From NCBI RefSeq assembly GCF_011007365.1, contig NZ_WFKM01000017.1, positions 1 to 64,000 of the forward strand: DNA of 64,000 nt, in the 5' to 3' direction. The notes below the pieces were generated by a model. That model saw only the letters and a list, made by a program, of their open reading frames with translations. It made no database searches and had not been told where the DNA came from. This DNA comes from Sphingobacterium sp. xlx-96 (GTDB lineage: Bacteria > Bacteroidota > Bacteroidia > Sphingobacteriales > Sphingobacteriaceae). How positions within the stretch are numbered: the first letter of the stretch is position 1; every line of letters starts with the position of its first letter. Position numbers and translations under genes: made by a program. Below, piece by piece: positions 24,224 to 33,499 of this stretch.

Positions 24224-26362
24224 TTATTGTAAAACATCTTTTTTCTTGCTCAGATCGTAGTCTATGCGTACATGATAAATACTCATCAACATACTCTTAA
24301 AGATGTGCGCTACATCGCTAATGTCTTTCATGGTGATGTTTGCATTTTCAAATTGTTTTTGCATTAATTTGTGCTCTATAATTTTGTCCACTAGATTACT
24401 TATAGAGTCTTTGGTGGGTTCTTTTAGTGCTCGTGCGGCAGCTTCTACAGAATCTGCCATCATAAGAACAGCAGTTTCTTTGGAGAATGGGACAGGACCA
24501 GGGTAATGGAAGATAGTTTCGTCTACAAGCTTTTCGGGATTATCCCTAATAAATTCATTGTAGAAATAATCTACCCGTGTGGTGCCGTGATGACTCTTAA
24601 TGAAATCTATAACAACTTCTGGCAATAGATTGCGCTTTGCGATTTCAATACCTTTAATTACGTGAGAAATAATAATCTGTGCACTTTGTTCGGACGTCAG
24701 TTCCTTATGTGGGTTGACACCGTTTTTTTGATTTTCTATAAAATAAAGCGGATTTATCATTTTTCCGATATCATGGTACAAAGCCCCTGCTCGGATTAAT
24801 AGTGGATTCCCACCTATTTTGTAAACAGCGGCTTCGGCTAGATTAGCAACCTGAAGGGAATGTTGGAAAGTGCCCGGAGCCTTTAATGAAAGTTCGCGTA
24901 AGAGCTTTGAATTACTATTGGTTAATTCCATCAATGTTAAATCAGAAACTATACCAAACAACTTTTCAAAGGCGTATATAAGCGGGTAGGCCAAAAGCGT
25001 AAGACCCACGCTAACGATAAAAGGGGTTATATCGTTCCAGTAGATATTTGTCACTGACCCGTTTCGGGTAAGTACTAATCCCATATAACCGATGATGTAG
25101 GTCGCTAAAATCAGGATACTGGAAATTAGAAACTGCTCCCGCTTGACCATAGTTCGGATACTATAGATAGCAACCAAGCCCGACATGAATTGTAAAAAGA
25201 CAAAATCATAGCTATTGGGTACAAATAAGGCTGCTATCAAAACCATCAACAAGTGGATATTGAGCGCAACGCGTGTGTCGAACAAGATTCTGAAGATAAT
25301 GGGGACACCACAATAGGGGATAAAATATAAACTTGATATTTTGATCTCTATAGACCAAGATAAGACCCCTAGCATCGCGAGAATAACGATGAAGATAATG
25401 ACTAAAAGTCTGTTGCTTTCATAGATTTGACGTCTGAAGAAATATAGAAAAACCATGAGAAGTGTCATCGCTAATCCTACCAATAAAAACTGACCTAATG
25501 CAACATAATTTCTATTTCCTGTGATTTTAGCTTCATCTTCAAACACAGTACGAAGTGACTCAAGTTTTTGGTACGTATCGTTGTTAACAATTTTATCCCT
25601 TTCAGCAATAAGTTCGCCTTTTTGAACCATCCCTCTTGTACTAGAAATATTACTTAATGCGGTCTGTTCGACTTTGTCGGTTAGAGATTCATTATAGATC
25701 AGGTTTACGGTAATATAATTCTTGAGTACATCGATAAACCATTTTTTTCTGGTGATCTCTTTGTCTCTGTCTAAGCTTAATTTAAGAAATTCGTAAGCTG
25801 TTTCTATAGTGAAACAATCTATCGTGTTTTTCTGCGAGGCTACATTGTTGTTGAGTAATGTGAAATTATAATTAGCATCAGTCTCATTAAGTTTTTCGGC
25901 ATCAGTGCCTTTGGTTTGATAACGGTTGTTTAGTGAAAGTACACCTCTGTTGTAAATTGTCGTCAGTAACTCTACACCTTTCTTTTTGTAATATTCTATC
26001 TTTAAGGATGGGATGGTGTCCATCTGGCTACTTTGCCATTTTTCAGCCAGATCTGTGGTAAATTGATCAATTTGTTCTTTGTTTATTGAGGTGTTTAGGT
26101 TGTATATAGGTTGTACAGTCTTTAATATCTGTTGCTTATCTTTGTCGAGTTCTTCTTTTGTCTTTAATACTGCAAAATTATAAGGAGAGATAAGATTGTC
26201 GTGATTCCAAGCTTTTCCTTTTTGAAACTCATACTCGAATCGAGGTTGTTTGGGTAGGAAAAGGCATATTAATAATACAGTAACGATGACCATACCATAT
26301 TTGAGGAATACAGAATTGCTATGTATTTTGGAATCGATGTAGTTTATCTTGAGTTTTGCCAC
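24224..26362 (-). CDS. 7TM-HD family phosphohydrolase, PgpH-type c-di-AMP phosphodiesterase
   Basis: PgpH-type enzymes hydrolyse the second messenger c-di-AMP through a cytosolic HD domain. This 712-residue protein has one N-terminal TM helix (about 23-40) and an extracytoplasmic 7TMR-HD domain to about 275. Seven TM helices (about 280-480) follow, then the HD domain. Metal motifs are visible: HSLQVANLAEAA, ALYHDIGKM (the HD pair), a later ISHVIKG and KSHHGTTR, and MMADSVEAA. It is a single gene next to tRNA-Ser, divergent from rpe. Assignment as c-di-AMP-specific rests on the domain layout. Confidence 0.88.
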   Translation of the reverse strand: MAKLKINYIDSKIHSNSVFLKYGMVIVTVLLICLFLPKQPRFEYEFQKGKAWNHDNLISPYNFAVLKTKEELDKDKQQILKTVQPIYNLNTSINKEQIDQFTTDLAEKWQSSQMDTIPSLKIEYYKKKGVELLTTIYNRGVLSLNNRYQTKGTDAEKLNETDANYNFTLLNNNVASQKNTIDCFTIETAYEFLKLSLDRDKEITRKKWFIDVLKNYITVNLIYNESLTDKVEQTALSNISSTRGMVQKGELIAERDKIVNNDTYQKLESLRTVFEDEAKITGNRNYVALGQFLLVGLAMTLLMVFLYFFRRQIYESNRLLVIIFIVILAMLGVLSWSIEIKISSLYFIPYCGVPIIFRILFDTRVALNIHLLMVLIAALFVPNSYDFVFLQFMSGLVAIYSIRTMVKREQFLISSILILATYIIGYMGLVLTRNGSVTNIYWNDITPFIVSVGLTLLAYPLIYAFEKLFGIVSDLTLMELTNSNSKLLRELSLKAPGTFQHSLQVANLAEAAVYKIGGNPLLIRAGALYHDIGKMINPLYFIENQKNGVNPHKELTSEQSAQIIISHVIKGIEIAKRNLLPEVVIDFIKSHHGTTRVDYFYNEFIRDNPEKLVDETIFHYPGPVPFSKETAVLMMADSVEAAARALKEPTKDSISNLVDKIIEHKLMQKQFENANITMKDISDVAHIFKSMLMSIYHVRIDYDLSKKKDVLQ

Positions 26363-26505
26363 TATATTGCCTGTTTATGTTTATAACACTTATACAAAAG
26401 TAACTATTATTCGGCATTTTTGGGAAAGAGCTTTGTTTAGGTACCCTCCAAACGTATAGGCTAAAAGTCTTAAGGTATCCATTCGTTAATCCGAAGCATT
26501 TTCTT

Positions 26506-26513
26506 TAGGTTTG
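26506..26513 (+). promoter_or_regulatory. Candidate -7 box (TAGGTTTG) for rpe
   Basis: The box matches TAnnTTTG. The predicted start near 26517 leaves a leader of about 20 nt to ATG 26537, which favours that start over ATG 26525. Confidence 0.55.
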
Positions 26514-26536
26514 TATTAGGTTTAATGATTGAAAAG

Positions 26537-27217
26537 ATGTCATATAACAAACACTTGATAGCACCGTCAATACTGGCGGCTGATTTTGCAAATCTCAGTT
26601 CTGAGATTAAAATGGTAAACGATAGTGAGGCAGATTGGCTTCATATCGATATTATGGATGGCAATTTTGTCCCTAATATTTCATTCGGTTTTCCAGTGCT
26701 GCAGGCTATTGCCAAACATGCGACCAAGCCGCTAGACGTGCACTTGATGATTGTTGATCCCGATCGCTATCTGAAAGTCTGTAAAGATAGTGGAGCCGAT
26801 ATGATTACGGTGCATTATGAAGCATGTCCGCATTTACATCGTACATTGGCTGCAATCAGGGAGTTAGGTTGTAGGGCAGGAGTAGCGCTGAATCCGCATA
26901 CACCAGTTCAGCTGTTAAAAGATGTAATACAAGATATCGACTTGGTATGTATAATGTCTGTAAATCCCGGGTTCGGTGGACAGAAGTTTATCCAAAATAC
27001 CTACAGTAAAATCAAGGAGCTAAGACATTTGGCAGCTGGACGTAATGATAGACTTATTATTGAGGTTGATGGGGGAGTCACTTTAGATAATGCCGCGGAA
27101 CTAGTCAAAGTCGGGGCAGATGCGTTGGTTGCAGGATCTTTCGTTTTCAACGCTTTGAACCCTATTAATACGATTAAAGAACTAAAGATGATTCAATATC
27201 CACCGCAAATGGTATAG
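26537..27217 (+). CDS. rpe: Ribulose-phosphate 3-epimerase
   Basis: This TIM-barrel enzyme interconverts ribulose 5-phosphate and xylulose 5-phosphate in the pentose phosphate pathway. The family motifs are in order: IAPSILAADFANL, WLHIDIMDGNFVPNISFG (metal-binding His/Asp), LDVHLMIVDPD, ITVHYEA, MSVNPGFGGQKF, and IEVDGGVTLDNA with GADALVAGSFVF at the phosphate site. The product is 226 residues from ATG 26537 (230 from ATG 26525). It is a single gene. Confidence 0.95.
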   Translation: MSYNKHLIAPSILAADFANLSSEIKMVNDSEADWLHIDIMDGNFVPNISFGFPVLQAIAKHATKPLDVHLMIVDPDRYLKVCKDSGADMITVHYEACPHLHRTLAAIRELGCRAGVALNPHTPVQLLKDVIQDIDLVCIMSVNPGFGGQKFIQNTYSKIKELRHLAAGRNDRLIIEVDGGVTLDNAAELVKVGADALVAGSFVFNALNPINTIKELKMIQYPPQMV

Positions 27218-27538
27218 GTAAACCTCGTATTTTAAACAAGTATATACAGCAATTCCCCCAAGAGGTATCGCTTTTTCGTGAAAGTCCAGGTCCTTAGCGG
27301 TTAACATGAAAGCTTTCGATAGTGATGGTATTTATTGTATACAGCCAAACTTTATACCGAACAAAACAACTGTTTGGACTTATTCTAAATTACGTAATTG
27401 GTTGCCTAAATTGTATTTGAAGCTTGATTTTTCTTATTTTTGCGACGAAAAAAATAAAGATTATTGCTGAATAGTTAATAAAAAGCGGTAGGATTTAAAA
27501 TTTTATTTAACCGCTATAAAGACATAGAAAAACTAAAA
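27218..27538. other. Intergenic region carrying the acnB promoter
   Basis: Between rpe and acnB I see no gene and no clear rpe terminator. A -7 box TATTTTTG lies at 27435-27442, with a TTG 21 nt upstream (27411-27413). The acnB leader would be about 90 nt. Confidence 0.5.
27435..27442 (+). promoter_or_regulatory. Candidate -7 box (TATTTTTG) for acnB
   Basis: The box matches TAnnTTTG, with TTG at 27411-27413 (spacing 21 nt, slightly long). The predicted leader of about 90 nt contains a degenerate repeat of AAAGCGGTA / TAACCGCTA (27482-27516). Confidence 0.55.
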
Positions 27539-30301
27539 ATGAGTATTTACAACGATTACATACTAGAAACTGAGGAAAGAAAAAATATTGGATTGCATCC
27601 GAAACCAATTGATAGTGCGGAATTAACGAGTGAGGTTATTGCACAGATCAAAGATTTAAATCACGCGGATAGAGCGGAATCGTTAAGATTATTCATATAC
27701 AATACATTACCGGGCACAACTCCTGCGGCTGGCGTAAAAGCGAAATTTTTAAAAGAGATTATTTTAGGAGAAGCTACAATTCCTGAGATCACAGGTGTTT
27801 ATGCTTTTGAATTGTTGTCTCATATGAAGGGAGGACCGTCTATTGAGGTTCTTTTAGATTTAGCTTTAGGAACCGACGAAGCAATTGCAAGGCAGGCTGC
27901 TGCTGTTCTTAAAACACAAGTTTTCCTTTACGATGCAGATACAGCACGTTTAAAAAGAGCGTATGATGGTGGCAGCACTATTGCGAAGGAAATTTTAGAA
28001 AGTTATGCGAAAGCTGAGTTCTTTACCGAATTACCTGCGGTTGCCGAGCAAATAAAAGTGGTGACGTATATAGCTGCTGAAGGAGATATTTCTACGGATC
28101 TATTGTCCCCAGGTAATCAGGCGCACTCACGCTCGGATCGTGAGTTACACGGTAAGTGTATGATCACACCGGAAGCACAGCAAGAGATTCGCGCTTTACA
28201 GGCTCAGCACCCGGATGCCAGTGTGATGTTGATTGCTGAAAAAGGTACTATGGGCGTCGGTTCTTCGCGTATGTCGGGTGTTAATAATGTGGCTTTATGG
28301 ACAGGAAAACAGGCATCGCCTTACATTCCTTTTGTAAACATAGCACCTATCGTTGGTGGAACAAATGGTATTTCTCCAATTTTCTTGACGACAGTTGATG
28401 TAACTGGTGGTATCGGGATTGATTTAAAAAATTGGAAGAAGAAAGTTGATGCCAACGGAGATGTTGTTCGTAATGAGAATGGAGATCCCGTTTTAGAAGA
28501 AGTGTACTCCGTTGCAACAGGAACGGTTTTAACGATCAACACCAAAACAAAGAAGTTATATAATGGGGAAGAAGAGCTAATTGATATCTCAAGATCTCTA
28601 ACACCTCAAAAAATGGAGTTTATCAAAGCAGGCGGCTCTTACGCTATTGTGTTTGGTAAAAAAATCCAAACATTTGCTGCCCAGGCTTTAGGTATCACAG
28701 CTCCAGTTGTTTTTGCCCCTTCCAAAGAGATCTCTAATGATGGTTATGGTCTGACAGCTGTTGAAAAAATATTCAATAAAAATGCGGTAGGTTCTACTCC
28801 CGGAAAAATATTGCATGCTGGTTCCGATGTTCGTGTCAAGGTAAACATCGTAGGGTCTCAGGATACGACGGGCCTAATGACAGCTCAAGAGTTGGAAGCT
28901 ATGGCCGCAACAGTTATTGCCCCTACCGTTGATGGTGCATACCAGTCAGGATGTCACACGGCTTCTGTTTGGGACAAAAAGGCACAAGCAAATATTCCTA
29001 AGTTAATGAAATTTATGAATGACTTTGGAGTGATTACGGCACGTGATCCAAAAGGACTATATCATTCAATGACGGATGTTATTCATAAGGTGTTAAATGA
29101 TATCACGGTTGACGAATGGGCGATTATTATTGGGGGTGACTCACACACACGTATGTCAAAAGGTGTTGCTTTCGGTGCCGATTCAGGTACAGTAGCCTTG
29201 GCTTTGGCAACAGGCGAAGCGTCTATGCCGATCCCTGAGTCAGTAAAAGTAACTTTCAGGGGGACTATGAAAGAACATATGGATTTCCGTGATGTAGTTC
29301 ATGCGACGCAAGCCCAGATGCTGAAGCAGTTTGATGGAGAGAACGTATTCCAAGGTCGTATTATTGAAGTTCATATCGGAACATTGTTGGCGGATCAGGC
29401 GTTTACATTTACAGATTGGACTGCTGAGATGAAAGCAAAGGCATCGATATGTATTTCTCAAGATGAGACCTTGATCCAATCCCTAGAAATAGCGAAGTCT
29501 CGTATCCAAATCATGATTGATAAAGGTATGGACAATAAAAATCAAGTTTTACAAGGTTTAATTGACAAAGCAAACAAGCGTATCGAAGAAATTAGAACCG
29601 GTACAAAACCTGCTTTGACACCAGATGATAATGCGAAATATTATGCCGAAGTTGTTATTGACTTAGATATTATCGAAGAGCCAATGATTGCAGATCCAGA
29701 CGTAAATAATGCTGATGTTTCTAAGCGCTATACGCACGATACCATTCGTGATTTGACTTTCTATGGAGGGGACAAAAAGGTCGATTTAGGATTTGTAGGA
29801 TCTTGCATGGTACACAAGGATGACTTAAAAATCGTTTCTCAAATGCTACGTAATGTAGAAAAGCAGCAAGGAGAGGTTAAATTTAATGCGCCATTGGTTG
29901 TCGCCGCTCCTACTTACAATATTATCGATGAGTTGAAGGAAGAGGGGGACTGGGAGTATTTACAAAAGTATTCTGGTTTTGAGTTTAGTGATGCTTTGCC
30001 AAAATCTACTGCACGTACCGAATACGAGAACATCATGTATTTAGAGCGTCCGGGATGTAACTTATGTATGGGCAATCAAGAAAAAGCTGCCAAGGGAGAT
30101 ACGGTGATGGCCACATCAACTCGTTTATTTCAAGGGCGTGTTGTAGAAGATAGAGATGGTAAAAAAGGAGAGTCTTTGTTAGCTTCTACCCCAGTTGTTG
30201 TATTGTCAGCGATTTTAGGACGTATTCCAAACATTGAAGAGTACAAGGCAGCTGTCGAAGGAATTAATTTGACAAAATTTACTCCGATAGCAATTAAATA
30301 G
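27539..30301 (+). CDS. acnB: Aconitate hydratase B (2-methylisocitrate dehydratase type)
   Basis: AcnB is a [4Fe-4S] enzyme that interconverts citrate and isocitrate and, in many bacteria, also hydrates 2-methyl-cis-aconitate. The 920-residue length and layout match AcnB: an N-terminal HEAT-like helical domain (about 1-160), the swivel domain with GVGSSRMSG near 235, then catalytic domains. The latter include SGCHTASVW, GGDSHTRMSKGVAFGADSG and the cluster cysteines in GSCMVHKDDL and PGCNLCMGN. A terminator and then a second, different aconitase gene follow. It has its own promoter. Confidence 0.95.
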   Translation: MSIYNDYILETEERKNIGLHPKPIDSAELTSEVIAQIKDLNHADRAESLRLFIYNTLPGTTPAAGVKAKFLKEIILGEATIPEITGVYAFELLSHMKGGPSIEVLLDLALGTDEAIARQAAAVLKTQVFLYDADTARLKRAYDGGSTIAKEILESYAKAEFFTELPAVAEQIKVVTYIAAEGDISTDLLSPGNQAHSRSDRELHGKCMITPEAQQEIRALQAQHPDASVMLIAEKGTMGVGSSRMSGVNNVALWTGKQASPYIPFVNIAPIVGGTNGISPIFLTTVDVTGGIGIDLKNWKKKVDANGDVVRNENGDPVLEEVYSVATGTVLTINTKTKKLYNGEEELIDISRSLTPQKMEFIKAGGSYAIVFGKKIQTFAAQALGITAPVVFAPSKEISNDGYGLTAVEKIFNKNAVGSTPGKILHAGSDVRVKVNIVGSQDTTGLMTAQELEAMAATVIAPTVDGAYQSGCHTASVWDKKAQANIPKLMKFMNDFGVITARDPKGLYHSMTDVIHKVLNDITVDEWAIIIGGDSHTRMSKGVAFGADSGTVALALATGEASMPIPESVKVTFRGTMKEHMDFRDVVHATQAQMLKQFDGENVFQGRIIEVHIGTLLADQAFTFTDWTAEMKAKASICISQDETLIQSLEIAKSRIQIMIDKGMDNKNQVLQGLIDKANKRIEEIRTGTKPALTPDDNAKYYAEVVIDLDIIEEPMIADPDVNNADVSKRYTHDTIRDLTFYGGDKKVDLGFVGSCMVHKDDLKIVSQMLRNVEKQQGEVKFNAPLVVAAPTYNIIDELKEEGDWEYLQKYSGFEFSDALPKSTARTEYENIMYLERPGCNLCMGNQEKAAKGDTVMATSTRLFQGRVVEDRDGKKGESLLASTPVVVLSAILGRIPNIEEYKAAVEGINLTKFTPIAIK

Positions 30302-30343
30302 TCTGGTTGTTATTTTAAATATACACCGAGCGTATAAAATTTG

Positions 30344-30380
30344 AAAACGAGGTTACCCTAAAGGGTGACCTCGTTTTTTT
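30344..30380 (+). terminator. Rho-independent terminator of acnB
   Basis: AAAACGAGGTTACCC pairs with GGGTGACCTCGTTTT (one G-T pair) around a 4-nt loop, followed by a T-run. It separates the two aconitase genes into different transcripts. Confidence 0.88.
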
Positions 30381-30510
30381 ATAGGCTATTTGGAGTCATT
30401 TAGTTAGAATCATTTTAAATAGACGAAGTGACAATATTTTGAAAATCAATTCTAAAAATAATTAGTAAATTGTAATAAAATAGCAACAAATAAGAACGAA
30501 ATAATATATT

Positions 30511-32778
30511 ATGGCTTTTGATATTGAAATGATTAAAAAAGTTTATTCACAGTATGATGAGCGTATTAAAGCTGCTCGTCAGATCGTTAATAAACCCTTG
30601 ACACTTTCTGAAAAAATCTTATACACGCACCTTTGGGATGGAAATGCAACTGAAGCTTACGAACGTGGTAAATCCTATGTCGATTTTGCACCAGATCGTG
30701 TAGCGATGCAGGATGCTACAGCTCAGATGGCTTTATTGCAGTTTATGCAAGCAGGAAGAGCGAGAGTGGCTGTTCCTTCTACAGTACACTGTGACCACTT
30801 GATTCAAGCCAAGGAAGGTGCTGATAAAGATTTAGCTCGAGCTAAGAATGAAAGTTCGGAGGTGTTCAACTTCTTGAGTTCTGTTTCTAACAAGTATGGG
30901 ATCGGCTTTTGGAAACCTGGCGCAGGGATTATTCACCAAGTTGTTTTAGAAAACTATGCTTTTCCGGGCGGAATGATGATCGGTACCGATTCTCATACTG
31001 TAAATGCCGGCGGTTTGGGGATGGTGGCTATAGGTGTAGGTGGAGCAGACGCGTGCGACGTTATGGCAGGCTTACCATGGGAGTTAAAATTTCCTAAGTT
31101 AATAGGTGTAAAATTAACGGGTAAATTATCCGGCTGGGCTGCATCTAAAGATGTGATTCTAAAAGTAGCTGGTATTTTGACTGTAAAAGGTGGCACCGGT
31201 GCAATTGTGGAATATTTTGGTGAAGGTGCTGAATCTTTGTCTTGTTCGGGTAAAGGTACGATCTGTAATATGGGAGCTGAAATAGGCGCTACTACTTCTA
31301 CATTTGGTTACGACGCTGCTATGGAGCGTTATTTACGAGCTACCGATCGTGCAGATGTGGCTGATGCTGCTAATGCAATTAAAGATCATCTAACCGCGGA
31401 TCCTGAAGTTTATGCTAATCCGGAGCTTTATTTTGATCAATTGATTGAAATAAACCTTTCTGAACTCGAACCTTCTTTAAATGGTCCATTTACACCGGAT
31501 TTATATACTCCAGCTTCTCGTATGCGCGAGGAAGCCCAGAAAAATGGTTGGCCTACAAAAGTAGAATGGGGATTGATCGGCTCATGTACAAACTCGTCTT
31601 ACGAAGATTTAGCACGTGCGGCTTCTATCGCTCGGCAGGCAATTGATAAAGGGTTGGTTACTAAGGCGGAATTTGGTATCAACCCAGGATCTGAGCAAGT
31701 ACGCTATACCGCAGATCGTGATGGGTTATTGAAAACCTTTGAAGATCTAAATGCAACGATTTTTACCAATGCATGTGGACCATGTATCGGTATGTGGGAT
31801 CGTGCAGGTGCGGATAAGCAAGAGAAAAATACGATTGTTCACTCTTTCAATCGTAACTTTGCAAAACGTGCAGATGGCAACCCGAATACTTATGCTTTTG
31901 TAACATCTCCTGAAATGGTAGCAGCTATTGCTATTTCTGGTGATTTAGGGTTTAATCCGGTGACAGATACATTAACAAACAAGAATGGCGAACAGGTAAA
32001 ACTAGACCCACCTACCGGTGATGAATTACCAACGAAGGGATTTGACGTAGAGGATCCAGGATATCAAGCTCCTGCTGCAGATGGATCATCTGTAGTAGTA
32101 GATGTATCTCCAACTTCCGATCGTCTCCAGTTGTTGGAGCCTTTTGCGCCGTGGGAAGGTACTGATCTAAAGGGGTTGAAATTATTGATCAAGGCTAAAG
32201 GAAAGTGCACAACAGACCATATATCGATGGCTGGCCCATGGTTGAAATACCGCGGTCACTTGGATAATATTTCAAATAATCTTTTGATTGGTGCTGTCAA
32301 CTATTTTAATGAAAAGACGGATAATGTAAAGAATCAGTTGACAGGTGAGTATGGCGCAGTACCTGCTACCCAGAGAGCATATAAGGCTGCTGGGGTTGGC
32401 TCTATAGTTGTAGGCGATGAAAATTATGGTGAAGGTTCTTCCCGTGAGCATGCTGCAATGGAGCCTCGTCACTTGGGAGTTCGCGCAGTATTGGTCAAGT
32501 CCTTTGCTCGTATCCACGAGACTAACCTGAAGAAACAGGGAATGTTAGGTTTGACTTTTGCCAATAAAGATGATTACGATAAAATCCAAGAAAACGATAC
32601 AATCGATATTATCGGATTGACTGAGTTTGCTCCAAACAAACCTTTGATGCTGGTGCTGCATCATAAAGATGGCTCAGAAGATCGTATTTCTGTAAATCAT
32701 ACATACAATGATCAACAAATCGAGTGGTTTAAAGCGGGAGGTGCTTTAAATATTATTCGTAAAAACCAGGTCAAGTAG
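30511..32778 (+). CDS. acn: Aconitate hydratase, mitochondrial type
   Basis: This is a second TCA-cycle aconitase of 755 residues, of the mitochondrial-like class and only distantly related to AcnB. Family motifs: TVHCDHLIQA, GTDSHTVNAGGLGMVAIGVGGADA, the first cluster Cys in IGSCTNSSYEDL, the other two in NACGPCIGMW, and GSSREHAAMEPRHLG in the swivel domain. The swivel domain follows a linker at about 520-560. It lies 209 nt after acnB, beyond a terminator, and ends at its own terminator. Having both classes side by side suggests different roles, for example growth versus iron or oxidative stress (inference). Confidence 0.95.
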   Translation: MAFDIEMIKKVYSQYDERIKAARQIVNKPLTLSEKILYTHLWDGNATEAYERGKSYVDFAPDRVAMQDATAQMALLQFMQAGRARVAVPSTVHCDHLIQAKEGADKDLARAKNESSEVFNFLSSVSNKYGIGFWKPGAGIIHQVVLENYAFPGGMMIGTDSHTVNAGGLGMVAIGVGGADACDVMAGLPWELKFPKLIGVKLTGKLSGWAASKDVILKVAGILTVKGGTGAIVEYFGEGAESLSCSGKGTICNMGAEIGATTSTFGYDAAMERYLRATDRADVADAANAIKDHLTADPEVYANPELYFDQLIEINLSELEPSLNGPFTPDLYTPASRMREEAQKNGWPTKVEWGLIGSCTNSSYEDLARAASIARQAIDKGLVTKAEFGINPGSEQVRYTADRDGLLKTFEDLNATIFTNACGPCIGMWDRAGADKQEKNTIVHSFNRNFAKRADGNPNTYAFVTSPEMVAAIAISGDLGFNPVTDTLTNKNGEQVKLDPPTGDELPTKGFDVEDPGYQAPAADGSSVVVDVSPTSDRLQLLEPFAPWEGTDLKGLKLLIKAKGKCTTDHISMAGPWLKYRGHLDNISNNLLIGAVNYFNEKTDNVKNQLTGEYGAVPATQRAYKAAGVGSIVVGDENYGEGSSREHAAMEPRHLGVRAVLVKSFARIHETNLKKQGMLGLTFANKDDYDKIQENDTIDIIGLTEFAPNKPLMLVLHHKDGSEDRISVNHTYNDQQIEWFKAGGALNIIRKNQVK

Positions 32779-32794
32779 TAACTATCGTCAACGA

Positions 32795-32830
32795 AAAAGG
32801 TCATACTTCGTAAAGTATGACCTTTTTTTT
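32795..32830 (+). terminator. Rho-independent terminator of acn
   Basis: AAAAGGTCATACTT pairs perfectly with AAGTATGACCTTTT around a 4-nt loop, followed by a T-run. Confidence 0.9.
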
Positions 32831-32883
32831 GGAAAGAAGCGTTTCACTTTTTACTACTGACAGCCCCTTGTCACGGACATCTA

Positions 32884-32891
32884 TAATTTTG
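32884..32891 (+). promoter_or_regulatory. Candidate -7 box (TAATTTTG)
   Basis: The box matches TAnnTTTG, 24 nt upstream of the DinB-family start codon. Confidence 0.5.
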
Positions 32892-32915
32892 ACTATAATT
32901 AAAATATAAAGATAT

Positions 32916-33389
32916 ATGAACACACAAGGTATTATTTCAAAGGAGGAGCTTTTAAAAAGCTGGCAGGGGCATCGTTCGTTGGCTAGACGAGTTATCGAGA
33001 AGTTTCCAGAAAAAGAATTGTTTGCGTTTTCGATCGGCGGAATGCGTCCCTTTGCGGATATGGTAAAGGAAATGTTGTCTATTGCTGTTCCGGGGTTGGG
33101 AAGCATAGTTTCGAATAAAATTGAGAAGTACGATCATAATCTACCATTAACTACCAAACAAGAGTTACTGGAACGATGGGATGCGGATACACCAAAAATA
33201 GAAGCACTGTTCAATCAGATTCCTGTAGACCGGTTTAAGGAGAACTTTAAAATTTTTGGGGAATATGAGTTTCCAATAATCGAAAATATTCAATACTTTA
33301 TTGACAACGAGATTCATCACCGTGCGCAAGGCTATGTATATCTACGCGCACTAGGAATCGAACCTCCTTTTTTCTGGGAAAGATATTAA
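32916..33389 (+). CDS. DinB-family putative metal-dependent protein
   Basis: The 157-residue protein has the four-helix DinB/YfiT pattern: SWQGHRSLARRVIEKFPEKEL at the N-terminus, SIGGMRPFADMVKEML, and the C-terminal IENIQYFIDNEIHHRAQGYVYLRALG. The His residues in GHRS and EIHHRAQ are candidate ligands of the metal usually seen in this superfamily (a three-His site). Members include thiol-dependent enzymes and many uncharacterised proteins; no substrate can be assigned. It is monocistronic. Confidence 0.82.
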   Translation: MNTQGIISKEELLKSWQGHRSLARRVIEKFPEKELFAFSIGGMRPFADMVKEMLSIAVPGLGSIVSNKIEKYDHNLPLTTKQELLERWDADTPKIEALFNQIPVDRFKENFKIFGEYEFPIIENIQYFIDNEIHHRAQGYVYLRALGIEPPFFWERY

Positions 33390-33410
33390 AGCGTGCCTGG
33401 AATAAGAAAT

Positions 33411-33440
33411 AAGCGATCTCTGTAAAAGATGGTCGCTTTT
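33411..33440 (+). terminator. Weak terminator-like stem
   Basis: AAGCGA pairs with TCGCTT across a 16-nt loop that can add a few pairs, followed by TTCTATTTT. Confidence 0.45.
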
Positions 33441-33499
33441 CTATTTTATGTCCACAATTCATAGATGATTTTGTAAGTTCGCATACGGAAAATACTAAC

